From the NCBI RefSeq assembly GCF_027706845.1, contig NZ_JAQGCZ010000005.1, forward strand, positions 310,001-374,000: a DNA stretch of 64,000 nucleotides. Direction: 5' to 3'. The notes below the pieces were generated by a model. That model ran no database searches and was not told the DNA's origin. It saw nothing but the letters and a program-made list of their open reading frames with translations. How positions within the stretch are numbered: the first letter of the stretch is position 1; each line of letters begins with the position of its first letter. This document shows, in pieces, positions 19,279-27,495 of this stretch. The stretch comes from Mycolicibacterium sp. BiH015. Lineage in GTDB: Bacteria; Actinomycetota; Actinomycetes; Mycobacteriales; Mycobacteriaceae. Made by a program: the position numbers and the translations under genes.

Positions 19279-19965
19279 TCAGGTCCAGCGCCCCACCTGG
19301 TCCAGGTAGCCCAACATCAGCGTGAGGCCGTCGGCGAACTGGCCTCGCGTCAGCTCCACCACCCGGTCCACGTCCCGTCGGCGGAGCGCCTCGATCAGCT
19401 CGCGATGGCTCGCCACGGCCCCCGCTCCCCACGCTTCGTCCGAGGCGAACAGCTGCGGCGGCAGGTAGCGCGTCGCGTGCAGCAGGAACCACGCCAGCTT
19501 GATCCGGCCGCCCGCCCGGTTGAAGGCACGGTGAAAGTCGAACTCCGCCTGCGCAATCGGCCCCGGATCGCGATGCGCGAGTGCACCTGCCAGCACCTCG
19601 TTGAGCCGGGCGAGATCGTCGATCTGTTCATCGGTGATCCGACGCGCGGTGGACGCGGCCAGCTCCTGGGCGATGGTCGACTGGAGCCAGAAGATGTCCT
19701 CGATGTCGCTGCGTGACAACGGCATCACCCGATGGCCGCGGTGCGGCTCCAGCTCGACCATGCCCTCACCGCGCAAGGTGCGCAGCGCCTCGCGCACCGG
19801 GGTGATGCTGACGCCGAGTCGCGCGGCCGTCTCGTCGAGCCGGATGAAGGTGTTCGGCCGCACCGTTCCCGTCATGATCTCGACCCGCAGACGCGCCGCG
19901 ACCTCGTCGGAAAGCTGCTCGCGGCGCAGCCTGCCCGTGGTTTGCGCGGTGGCGGGAGCGTTCAT
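19279..19965 (-). CDS. mce1R: GntR/FadR-type repressor of the mce1 operon
   Basis: 228 residues. The N-terminal winged helix (LSDEVAARLRVEIMTG to VSITPVREALRTLRGEGMV) is followed by an all-helical FCD ligand domain with the metal-site residues spaced as in FadR-like proteins (EFDFHRAF, SHRELIEALRRRD). It is divergent from fadD5 and sits at the head of the mce1 locus, as Mce1R (Rv0165c) does. In M. tuberculosis Mce1R represses mce1. A matching inverted repeat lies at 20048-20062. Confidence 0.92.
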   Translation of the reverse strand: MNAPATAQTTGRLRREQLSDEVAARLRVEIMTGTVRPNTFIRLDETAARLGVSITPVREALRTLRGEGMVELEPHRGHRVMPLSRSDIEDIFWLQSTIAQELAASTARRITDEQIDDLARLNEVLAGALAHRDPGPIAQAEFDFHRAFNRAGGRIKLAWFLLHATRYLPPQLFASDEAWGAGAVASHRELIEALRRRDVDRVVELTRGQFADGLTLMLGYLDQVGRWT

Positions 19966-20047
19966 CGCGTCCCGCCTTTCCGGGTCTCGTCAGTGGGTCT
20001 TGTCCCATCGGCGCCAGGGCCATAGTGTGACCGGGGCAACAACATGT

Positions 20048-20062
20048 TTGATCAAATATCAA
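20048..20062. promoter_or_regulatory. Candidate Mce1R operator
   Basis: A perfect inverted repeat TTGAT-CAAAT-ATCAA in the 131-base gap between the divergent mce1R and fadD5 genes, 34 bases before the fadD5 start. Its place and size suit a GntR dimer that controls both genes; binding is inferred. Confidence 0.6.
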
Positions 20063-20096
20063 CACTGCGCAAGCCACCACGTCGGAGCAGACAACG

Positions 20097-21761
20097 TTGA
20101 CCCAACCCGGCACAGCGACCGAACAGCCCTATCTCGCACGCCGCCACAACTGGACCAATCAGCTCGCCCGGCACGCCCTGATGCAGCCCGACGCCACGGC
20201 GCTGCGATTCCTCGGCCGGACGACCACCTGGGCCGAGCTCGACCGACGGGTCACCGCCTTGGCCGGCTTCCTGCATGGGCGTGGCGTCGCGTTCGGGGAT
20301 CGCGTGCTGATTTTGATGCTGAACCGAACCGAGTTCCTCGAAGCCGTGCTGGCGACCAACAAACTCGGTGCCATCGCCGTCCCGGTGAACTTCCGCATGA
20401 CGCCGGCCGAGATCGCGTTCCTGGTCGCCGATTGCGCCGCGGAGGTCATCGTCACCGAGTCGGTACTGGCGAAGGTCGCGACCGCGGTGCGCGACATCGA
20501 CCCCCGATTGGCGACGATCGTGGTTGCGGGTGGCTCCTCCGAATACGACGTGCTCGACTACGAGGACGCGGTGGCCGAGGGAAGCGCGGTGTCCCCCGAG
20601 AAAATCACCGTGGACATTCCCAACGACTCACCGGCGCTCATCATGTACACCTCCGGCACGACGGGGAAGCCCAAGGGTGCGGTGCTCACGCACAGCAATC
20701 TCGCGGGCCAGGTGATGACTCTGCTGTTCACCAACGGCGCAGACATCAACAACGACATCGGTTTCATCGGCGTGCCGTTCTTCCACATCGCCGGCATCGG
20801 CAGCATCGTGTCGGGACTGCTGCTCGGGCGACCGACGGTGCTCTACCCGCTCGGCGCGTTCGACCCGAACGAACTGCTCGACGTCCTGCAGGCCGAGAAG
20901 GTCACCGGCATCTTCCTCGTCCCCGCACAATGGCAGGCCGTGTGCGCCGCGCAGCAGGCCAACCCGCGCGAGCTCAAGCTGCGGTTCCTGTCGTGGGGTG
21001 CTGCACCCGCGTCGGACACCCTGCTCAGACAGATGTCGGAGACCTTCCCCGGCGCGCAGATCCTCGCGGCATTCGGGCAGACGGAGATGTCGCCGGTCAC
21101 CTGCATGCTGTTGGGCGACGACGCAATCCGCAAACTCGGCTCGGTCGGCAAGGTCATCCCGACGGTCTCCGCGCGCATCGTCGACGAAGAGATGAACGAC
21201 GTTCCGGCCGGGCAGGTCGGTGAAATCGTCTACCGTGCCCCCACCCTGATGGAGAGGTACTGGAACAACCCGAAAGCCACCGCCGAAGCGTTCGCCGGTG
21301 GCTGGTTCCACTCCGGTGACCTGGTTCGTCAAGACGACGAGGGTTACATCTGGGTCGTCGACCGTAAAAAGGACATGATCATCTCCGGCGGCGAGAACAT
21401 CTACTGCGCCGAAGTCGAGAACGTCCTTGCCGCCCACCCGGACATCGTCGAGGTCGCGGTGATCGGACGTGCGGACGAGAAGTGGGGAGAGGTTCCGGTT
21501 GCTGTGGCGGTGCTGCGGAGTTCGCTGGGAGCAACCGACGACCGACGGTTGGCGCTCGCCGACCTCGAACAGTTCCTCGGCGACCGGATCGCTCGCTACA
21601 AGCATCCGAAAGCGCTCGAAATCGTCGACGCGCTGCCCCGAAACCCCGCCGGAAAGGTTCTGAAGACGGAACTGAGGGCTCGTTTCGGAGCCGCCAATTC
21701 CATTGACGCTCGCGAAAGTTCCACTCCGCCAACGGTTTCAGCTGCGGCACAACGGGATTAG
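20097..21761 (+). CDS. fadD5: Acyl-CoA synthetase FadD5
   Basis: 554 residues from a TTG at 20097 with GGAG nine bases upstream. The AMP-binding motif MYTSGTTGKPKGAVLTH, the motif AAFGQTEMSPVT, the hinge DGE-equivalent SGDLVRQDDEGYIWVVDRKKD (given in part: GDLVRQDDEGYIWVVDRK) and the C-terminal catalytic Lys in PRNPAGKVLKTEL are all present. It activates fatty acids with ATP and CoA. As first gene of mce1 it probably handles fatty acids imported by, or released next to, the Mce1 transporter. Confidence 0.94.
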   Translation: MTQPGTATEQPYLARRHNWTNQLARHALMQPDATALRFLGRTTTWAELDRRVTALAGFLHGRGVAFGDRVLILMLNRTEFLEAVLATNKLGAIAVPVNFRMTPAEIAFLVADCAAEVIVTESVLAKVATAVRDIDPRLATIVVAGGSSEYDVLDYEDAVAEGSAVSPEKITVDIPNDSPALIMYTSGTTGKPKGAVLTHSNLAGQVMTLLFTNGADINNDIGFIGVPFFHIAGIGSIVSGLLLGRPTVLYPLGAFDPNELLDVLQAEKVTGIFLVPAQWQAVCAAQQANPRELKLRFLSWGAAPASDTLLRQMSETFPGAQILAAFGQTEMSPVTCMLLGDDAIRKLGSVGKVIPTVSARIVDEEMNDVPAGQVGEIVYRAPTLMERYWNNPKATAEAFAGGWFHSGDLVRQDDEGYIWVVDRKKDMIISGGENIYCAEVENVLAAHPDIVEVAVIGRADEKWGEVPVAVAVLRSSLGATDDRRLALADLEQFLGDRIARYKHPKALEIVDALPRNPAGKVLKTELRARFGAANSIDARESSTPPTVSAAAQRD

Positions 21762-21986
21762 CGGCAAGGAGAACCATTTGCTAACGGTTGGGTGCTCAAT
21801 CCCGCGGATGCGGTACGCGGGGACTACAGCATCGGGTACAGTCCGGTGGTCTGTCTTACTACTGACCGGTAGGGAGACCGTGCTCACACGATCGGGGTTG
21901 GGGCTGGAAGGGAGCGTGCGACAGATGCTGCCGGTGCGCTCTGCTTGTTGCGATACCAGTCGCCTGGCGGTCGCAGGAGTTGTCCT
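21762..21986 (+). other. Gap between fadD5 and yrbE1A with a hairpin
   Basis: 225 bases, unusually long inside this otherwise tight operon. Arms GGACT (21821-21825) and AGTCC (21840-21844) can form a hairpin with a 14-base loop. From memory, the matching gap in M. tuberculosis carries an internal promoter; here I cannot prove one. AGGAG at 21975-21979 is the ribosome binding site for yrbE1A. Confidence 0.4.
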
Positions 21987-22784
21987 GTGACGACGAATTC
22001 GGGTCTCACGGGTTACGTCCGCGAGCAGATTCGGCCGGGTCTGGTGGCCGTCGGCGGCTTCGTGCGGATGTGCGTCCTGGTCTTCAAGGCCCTGTTCCGC
22101 CCGCCGTTCCAGTGGCGCGAATTCATCCTGCAGGCCTGGTTCCTGCTCCGCGTGGCGTTCCTGCCGACGGTGGCGGTGTCGATCCCGCTCACCGTGCTGC
22201 TGATCTTCACGCTGAACATCCTTCTCACCGAGTTCGGCGCCGCCGACATCTCCGGTGCCGGCGCAGCGCTCGGCGCGGTCACCCAGCTGGGCCCCCTGGT
22301 CACCGTGCTCGTAGTCGCCGGCGCCGGATCGACCGCCATCTGCGCCGACCTCGGCGCGCGCACCATCCGCGAGGAGATCGACGCCCTCGAGGTGCTCGGC
22401 ATCGATCCGATCCACCGGCTCGTCGTCCCCCGCGTCGTCGCCTCCACCTTCGTCGCGATGCTGCTCAACGGCGCGGTCATCACCATCGGCCTGGTCGGCG
22501 GCTTCATCTTCGGCGTGTACCTCCAGAACGTCTCCGCCGGCGCCTACGTCTCAACGCTCACACTGGTCACCGGACTGCCCGAGGTGTTGATCTCCCTCAT
22601 CAAAGCCCTCACCTTCGGCCTGATCGCCGGCCTCGTCGGCTGCTACCGCGGCCTCACGGTCGCCGGCGGCGCCAAGGGCGTCGGCACGGCCGTCAACGAG
22701 ACCCTCGTGTTGTGCGTCATCGCGCTGTTCGCGGTCAACGTCGTGCTGACCACCATCGGCGTCCGATTCGGAACGGGGAGCTGA
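21987..22784 (+). CDS. yrbE1A: Mce1 transporter permease YrbE1A
   Basis: 265 residues from the GTG at 21987, seven bases after AGGAG; this start gives the known family N-terminus (VTTNSGLTGYVREQ), while an ATG at 21945 lacks a binding site. MlaE/YrbE permease with about six hydrophobic segments and the conserved EEIDALEVLGIDPI loop that contacts the ATPase. It forms half of the membrane channel of the Mce1 lipid importer. The ATPase (Mkl/MceG) is not in this window and is known to be encoded elsewhere in mycobacteria. Confidence 0.95.
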   Translation: MTTNSGLTGYVREQIRPGLVAVGGFVRMCVLVFKALFRPPFQWREFILQAWFLLRVAFLPTVAVSIPLTVLLIFTLNILLTEFGAADISGAGAALGAVTQLGPLVTVLVVAGAGSTAICADLGARTIREEIDALEVLGIDPIHRLVVPRVVASTFVAMLLNGAVITIGLVGGFIFGVYLQNVSAGAYVSTLTLVTGLPEVLISLIKALTFGLIAGLVGCYRGLTVAGGAKGVGTAVNETLVLCVIALFAVNVVLTTIGVRFGTGS

Positions 22785-22785
22785 C

Positions 22786-23667
22786 ATGGCGGTGAGATCC
22801 GAGACGGCATCCGTACTCCGGCAGCGCTTCCCCCGCGGCGTGGCCCGCGCGGAAAAAATCGTCGGCGCACCATCGCGCGGCCTCAACAGTGTCGGTCACG
22901 TCGCGTGGTTCGTCGTCACCGCCGTCGGCTCGATCGGGCACGCGCTCCGCTACTACCGCAAGGAGACGCTGCGGCTCATCGCCGAGATCGGCATGGGCAC
23001 CGGCGCCATGGCCGTGATCGGCGGCACCGTCGCCATCGTCGGCTTCGTCACGCTCTCGGGCTCGTCGCTCGTCGCGATCCAGGGCTTCGCCTCGCTGGGC
23101 AACATCGGTGTGGAGGCGTTCACCGGCTTCTTCGCCGCGCTGATCAACGTGCGCATCGCCGCACCCGTGGTCGCGGGGCAGGCACTGGCGGCCACCGTCG
23201 GCGCAGGCGCGACGGCCGAGCTCGGCGCCATGCGGATCAGCGAGGAGATCGACGCGCTCGAAGTCATGGGCATCAAGTCGATCTCGTACCTGGTGTCGAC
23301 CCGCATCATGGCCGGTTTCGTCGTGATCATCCCGCTCTACGCGATGGCGATCATCATGTCGTTCCTGTCGGCGCAGGCGACCACAACGATCTTCTACGGC
23401 CAGTCGACCGGAACCTACGAGCACTACTTCCGGACATTCCTTCGTCCCGACGACGTGTTCTGGTCGTTCGTGCAGGCGGTGATCATCTCCGTGATCGTCA
23501 TGCTCAACCACTGCTACTACGGCTTCTACGCCAGCGGCGGCCCCGTCGGCGTCGGGGAGGCGGTGGGCCGCTCGATGCGCGCCTCGCTGGTCGCGATCGT
23601 GTGTGTGGTGTTGTTCGCCTCGTTGGCGCTCTACGGCGTCGACCCGAACTTCAACCTGACGGTGTGA
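22786..23667 (+). CDS. yrbE1B: Mce1 transporter permease YrbE1B
   Basis: 293 residues, second MlaE-type permease, starting one base after the yrbE1A stop. It has the same SEEIDALEVMGIKSI loop and about six membrane segments, and ends at PNFNLTV. It pairs with YrbE1A in the membrane. The N-terminal ~40 residues are a basic cytosolic tail (VLRQRFPRGVARAEK) absent from YrbE1A. Confidence 0.95.
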   Translation: MAVRSETASVLRQRFPRGVARAEKIVGAPSRGLNSVGHVAWFVVTAVGSIGHALRYYRKETLRLIAEIGMGTGAMAVIGGTVAIVGFVTLSGSSLVAIQGFASLGNIGVEAFTGFFAALINVRIAAPVVAGQALAATVGAGATAELGAMRISEEIDALEVMGIKSISYLVSTRIMAGFVVIIPLYAMAIIMSFLSAQATTTIFYGQSTGTYEHYFRTFLRPDDVFWSFVQAVIISVIVMLNHCYYGFYASGGPVGVGEAVGRSMRASLVAIVCVVLFASLALYGVDPNFNLTV

Positions 23668-23671
23668 CGCG

Positions 23672-24889
23672 ATGACCGCACCGATGAACTCCAAGCGCCA
23701 GCCCCCGTACAAGCTCGCGGGCGTGGTCCTCTCGCTCGTCACGATCGTCATCTTGGTTCTGATCTATCTGCAGTTCCGCGGGGATTTCCTGCCCCGCACG
23801 CAGCTGACGATGGTCTCGGCACGGTCGGGCCTGTCGATGGACCCCGGCGCGAAGGTCACCTACAACGGCGTCGAGATCGGCCGCGTCGGCAACGTCGAAG
23901 AGACCAACATCGACGGAGAGCCGCGAGCCAAGATCATCCTCGAGGTCAACCCCAAGTATCTCGACCTGATCCCGCGCAATGTCGAGGCCGACATCAGTGC
24001 CACCACGGTGTTCGGCAACAAGTACGTGTCGTTTCGATCCCCGAGTGATCCGTCACCGCAACGGATCACCTCGTCCGACGTCATCGACGTCACCTCGGTC
24101 ACGACGGAGTTCAACACCCTGTTCGAGACCGTCGTCGACATCGCCGCCCAGGTCGACCCGATCAAGCTGAACCAGACGCTGACCGCGACGGCGCAGGCGC
24201 TCGACGGGCTCGGAGACCGCTTCGGTGAGTCGATCGAGAACGGAAACCAGATCCTCGCCGAGATCAACCCGCAGCTGCCCCAGCTGCGCAGGGACAACCA
24301 GTTGCTCGCCGACCTCGGTGAGGTCTACGCCGACGCGGCGCCCGATCTGTTCGACGGCCTCCAGAACGCCGTGACCACCGCCCGCACCCTCAACGAGCAG
24401 CAGGGCAACGTCGACCAGGCCCTGATGGCGGCCGTCGGCTTCGGCAACACCGGCGGGGAGATCTTCGAGCGCAGCGGTCCGTACCTGATTCGCGGCGCCG
24501 AAGACCTGCTGCCGACCTCAGCGCTTCTGGACAAGTACAGCCCGCAGCTGTTCTGCACGATCCGCAACTACCACGACGTCGAACCCAAGATCGCAGATGC
24601 CCTGGGCGGCAACGGTTATTCGCTGCGGACGCACTCGGAGATCCTCGGGCTGGGTTCCGGTAACGCCTACGTCTACCCGGACAACCTGCCGCGCGTGAAC
24701 GCCAAGGGCGGACCGGGCGGACGGCCCGGCTGCTGGCAGCCGATCACCCGAGATCTGTGGCCGGCGCCGTACCTGGTGCTCGACACCGGAGCGTCGATCG
24801 CGCCGTACAACCACCTTGAACTCGGCCAGCCGCTGCTCACTGAGTACGTCTGGGGCCGCCAAGTCGGGGAGCACACGATCAACCCATGA
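23672..24889 (+). CDS. mce1A: Mce-family protein Mce1A
   Basis: 405 residues. One N-terminal membrane segment (about 15-33), then an MlaD domain (about 40-120, with GLSMDPGAKVTYNGVEIGRV) and a long helical domain that in Mce complexes builds the tunnel across the periplasm. The C-terminal part has the conserved LFCTIRNYHDVEPKI region. It is shorter than the ~454 residues I recall for M. tuberculosis Mce1A, mainly at the C-terminus. It overlaps mce1B by ATGA. Confidence 0.94.
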   Translation: MTAPMNSKRQPPYKLAGVVLSLVTIVILVLIYLQFRGDFLPRTQLTMVSARSGLSMDPGAKVTYNGVEIGRVGNVEETNIDGEPRAKIILEVNPKYLDLIPRNVEADISATTVFGNKYVSFRSPSDPSPQRITSSDVIDVTSVTTEFNTLFETVVDIAAQVDPIKLNQTLTATAQALDGLGDRFGESIENGNQILAEINPQLPQLRRDNQLLADLGEVYADAAPDLFDGLQNAVTTARTLNEQQGNVDQALMAAVGFGNTGGEIFERSGPYLIRGAEDLLPTSALLDKYSPQLFCTIRNYHDVEPKIADALGGNGYSLRTHSEILGLGSGNAYVYPDNLPRVNAKGGPGGRPGCWQPITRDLWPAPYLVLDTGASIAPYNHLELGQPLLTEYVWGRQVGEHTINP

Positions 24890-25917
24890 AAATCACCGGA
24901 ACCGCGATCAAGCTCGGCGCCTTCTCCCTGGTGCTGCTGCTGTTCACCGGCATCATCATCGTGGTGTTCGGTCAGATGCGATTCGACCGCACCAACAGCT
25001 TCTCGGCGATCTTCAGCAATGCCAGTGGTCTGCGGTCCGGTCAGTTCGTCCGCGCCTCCGGAGTCGAGGTCGGCAAGGTCGAGGACGTCACTCTGATCGA
25101 CGGCGGTTCGCAGGTGCGGGTCGACTTCAACGTCGACCGCTCCTTGGAACTCTTCGACGAGACCACCGCGTCGGTGCGTTACCTCAACCTCATCGGCGAC
25201 CGCTACCTCGAACTCAAGCGCGGTGAGAGCAACACGAGAATGCCTGCGGGATCGACGATTCCGATCGAGCGCACCGAACCGGCGCTCGACCTCGACGCAC
25301 TCATCGGCGGCTTCCGCCCGGTCTTCCAGGCGCTGGAGCCCGAAAAGGTCAACACCATCGCACAGACGATCATCACGGTGTTCCAGGGGCAGGGCGGCAC
25401 CATCAACGACATCCTCGATCAGACCGCGTCTCTGACCTCGGCGCTCGCCGACCGGGATCAGGCCATCGGCGAGGTGATCAACAACTTGAACACGGTGCTG
25501 GACACGACGGTCAAGCATCAGCAGGAGTTCGACGACACGGTGAAGAACTTCGAAGTGCTGATCACGGGGCTGAAGAACCGAGCCGATCCCCTCGCGCAGT
25601 CGGTGGGTGACATCAGCGATGCCGCGGGCACGGTCGCCGACCTGCTGGCCGACAACCGTCCGCTGTTGCAGAGCACGATCAGCCGGTTGGAGACCATCCA
25701 GCAGCCGTTGGTCGAGCAGAAGGATCAGCTCAACGACCTGCTCGTCCGTTTCCCCGAGGCACTGAAGATCATCGGCCGGGCCGGTGGTGTCTACGGTGAC
25801 TTCTTCAACTTCTATGCCTGCGACGTCTCGTTGATGCTCAACGGTTTACAGCCGGGTGGCCCGGTCCGCACCGTGAAGGTCTGGAGCCAGCCCTCAGGTA
25901 GGTGCACGCCGAAATGA
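24886..25917 (+). CDS. mce1B: Mce-family protein Mce1B
   Basis: 343 residues. A membrane segment (about 10-28), an MlaD domain (about 38-115, with ASGLRSGQFVRASGVEVGKV), a long helical region and a short C-terminal region with one Cys-containing loop (FYACDVSLMLNG) shared by Mce1B and related proteins. It is one of six subunits of the Mce1 tunnel. The start ATG overlaps the mce1A stop and its own stop overlaps the mce1C start, so translation is coupled through the operon. Confidence 0.94.
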   Translation: MKITGTAIKLGAFSLVLLLFTGIIIVVFGQMRFDRTNSFSAIFSNASGLRSGQFVRASGVEVGKVEDVTLIDGGSQVRVDFNVDRSLELFDETTASVRYLNLIGDRYLELKRGESNTRMPAGSTIPIERTEPALDLDALIGGFRPVFQALEPEKVNTIAQTIITVFQGQGGTINDILDQTASLTSALADRDQAIGEVINNLNTVLDTTVKHQQEFDDTVKNFEVLITGLKNRADPLAQSVGDISDAAGTVADLLADNRPLLQSTISRLETIQQPLVEQKDQLNDLLVRFPEALKIIGRAGGVYGDFFNFYACDVSLMLNGLQPGGPVRTVKVWSQPSGRCTPK

Positions 25918-27482
25918 GAGTCCTCGAGGGATCCAACCGCCTCCGCAACGGGCTGATGGGCATCATCATCCTGGTCGTGGTCATCGGCGTCGGCCAGAGC
26001 TTCGCCAGTGTGCCGATGTTGTTCGCCAAGCCGACCTATTACGCACAGTTCGCCGACACCGGCGGCATCAACGTCGGCGACAAGGTCCGCATCGCCGGCG
26101 TCGATGTCGGCGTGGTGAAATCCACCGACATCGACGGCGATCGGGTCGTCATCGGCTACTCGCTCGACGGCACCGAGATCGGCACCGACAGCCGCGCCGC
26201 GATCCGCACCGACACGATCCTGGGCCGGCGCAACATCGAGATCGAACCGCGCGGCGACGAACCGTTGCAGGCCAACGACGTGCTGCCGCTGGGGCAGACC
26301 ACAACCCCGTACCAGATCTACGACGCGTTCTTCGACGTCAGCAATTCCGCCGCGAACTGGGACACCACGACCGTCCGCGACTCGCTGAATGTGTTGTCGG
26401 AGACCATCGATCAGACCTACCCGCACCTGAGTGCGGCGCTCGACGGGGTCGCCCGCTTCTCGGACACCATCGGCAAGCGCGACGAACAGATCACCCAACT
26501 GCTCGCCAACGCCAACAAGGTGGCCGGCGTCCTGGGTAACCGCAGCGAACAGATCAACCAGCTGTTCGTCAACGCGCAGACGCTGCTCGCCGCGGTCAAC
26601 GAGCGCAACTACGCCGTCAGTCAGCTGCTCGAACGCGTCGACAAGTTCTCGACCCAGGTCCGCGGCGTCATCGACGACAACCCGAACCTGAACAAGGTGC
26701 TCGAACAGCTCCGCGTCGTCAGCGACGTGCTGAGGGAGCGCAAGTTCGATCTCGTGGACGCGCTGTCGGCGCTCGCCAAGTTCACCGCGTCATTGGGTGA
26801 GGCGGTCGCCTCGGGACCGTTCTTCAAGGTCATGCTCGTCAATCTGGTGCCGTACTGGCTCCTGCAGCCCTACGTCGACGCCGCGTTCAAGAAGCGCGGC
26901 ATCGAACCGGAGGAGTTCTGGCGCAACGCGGGGCTGCCGTCGTTCCGCTTCCCCGATCCGAACGGGGTCGGCTTCGAAAACGGCGCTCCCCCACCGGCAC
27001 CCACGCCGATCGAGGGCACCCCGACCAACCCCGGCCCCGCGGTTCCGCCCGGCTCGCCGTGCTCCTACACCCCGCCGGCCGACGGCATCCCGAGCCCCGG
27101 TGATCCGTTGCCGTGCGCGGACCTGACGCAGGGCCCGTACGGACCCGTACCGGGTGGCTACCCGCCGCCCAACGTGGTGACGTCCGCGCCGAATGTCCAT
27201 GGGCCGCAACCGGCTCCGGGTGTGCCCGCGGCGGCGATCCCCGGCCAGCTGTCGCCGGCGGTCCCGGGCCTCAACCCGCCGCTGCCGCCGGCTCCGCCCG
27301 GCGCTCGCACCGTGCCGCTGGCTCCGCAGCCGCAGCCGCCGGACTTCACCCCCGGCATCGCACCGTTGCCGCCCGCGCTTCCCGCTCCGGCGGTGCCGGG
27401 TCCGGGCCAGCAGCTCGCGCCGGCCGGGCAGCCGCCGCTGCCGGGCAACCCACCGTTTCTTCCGCCGGGATCACAGGGATAG
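25914..27482 (+). CDS. mce1C: Mce-family protein Mce1C
   Basis: 522 residues from the ATG at 25914, which overlaps the mce1B stop (ATGA). N-terminal membrane segment, MlaD domain with GGINVGDKVRIAGVDVGVV, helical tunnel region with LANANKVAGVLGNRSEQINQ (part of a coiled region), then about 170 Pro-rich residues (from APPPAPTPIEGT on) that are likely disordered and may span or interact with the cell wall. Third Mce subunit of the importer. Confidence 0.94.
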   Translation: MRVLEGSNRLRNGLMGIIILVVVIGVGQSFASVPMLFAKPTYYAQFADTGGINVGDKVRIAGVDVGVVKSTDIDGDRVVIGYSLDGTEIGTDSRAAIRTDTILGRRNIEIEPRGDEPLQANDVLPLGQTTTPYQIYDAFFDVSNSAANWDTTTVRDSLNVLSETIDQTYPHLSAALDGVARFSDTIGKRDEQITQLLANANKVAGVLGNRSEQINQLFVNAQTLLAAVNERNYAVSQLLERVDKFSTQVRGVIDDNPNLNKVLEQLRVVSDVLRERKFDLVDALSALAKFTASLGEAVASGPFFKVMLVNLVPYWLLQPYVDAAFKKRGIEPEEFWRNAGLPSFRFPDPNGVGFENGAPPPAPTPIEGTPTNPGPAVPPGSPCSYTPPADGIPSPGDPLPCADLTQGPYGPVPGGYPPPNVVTSAPNVHGPQPAPGVPAAAIPGQLSPAVPGLNPPLPPAPPGARTVPLAPQPQPPDFTPGIAPLPPALPAPAVPGPGQQLAPAGQPPLPGNPPFLPPGSQG

Positions 27483-27495
27483 GGGGTAGGAGACC

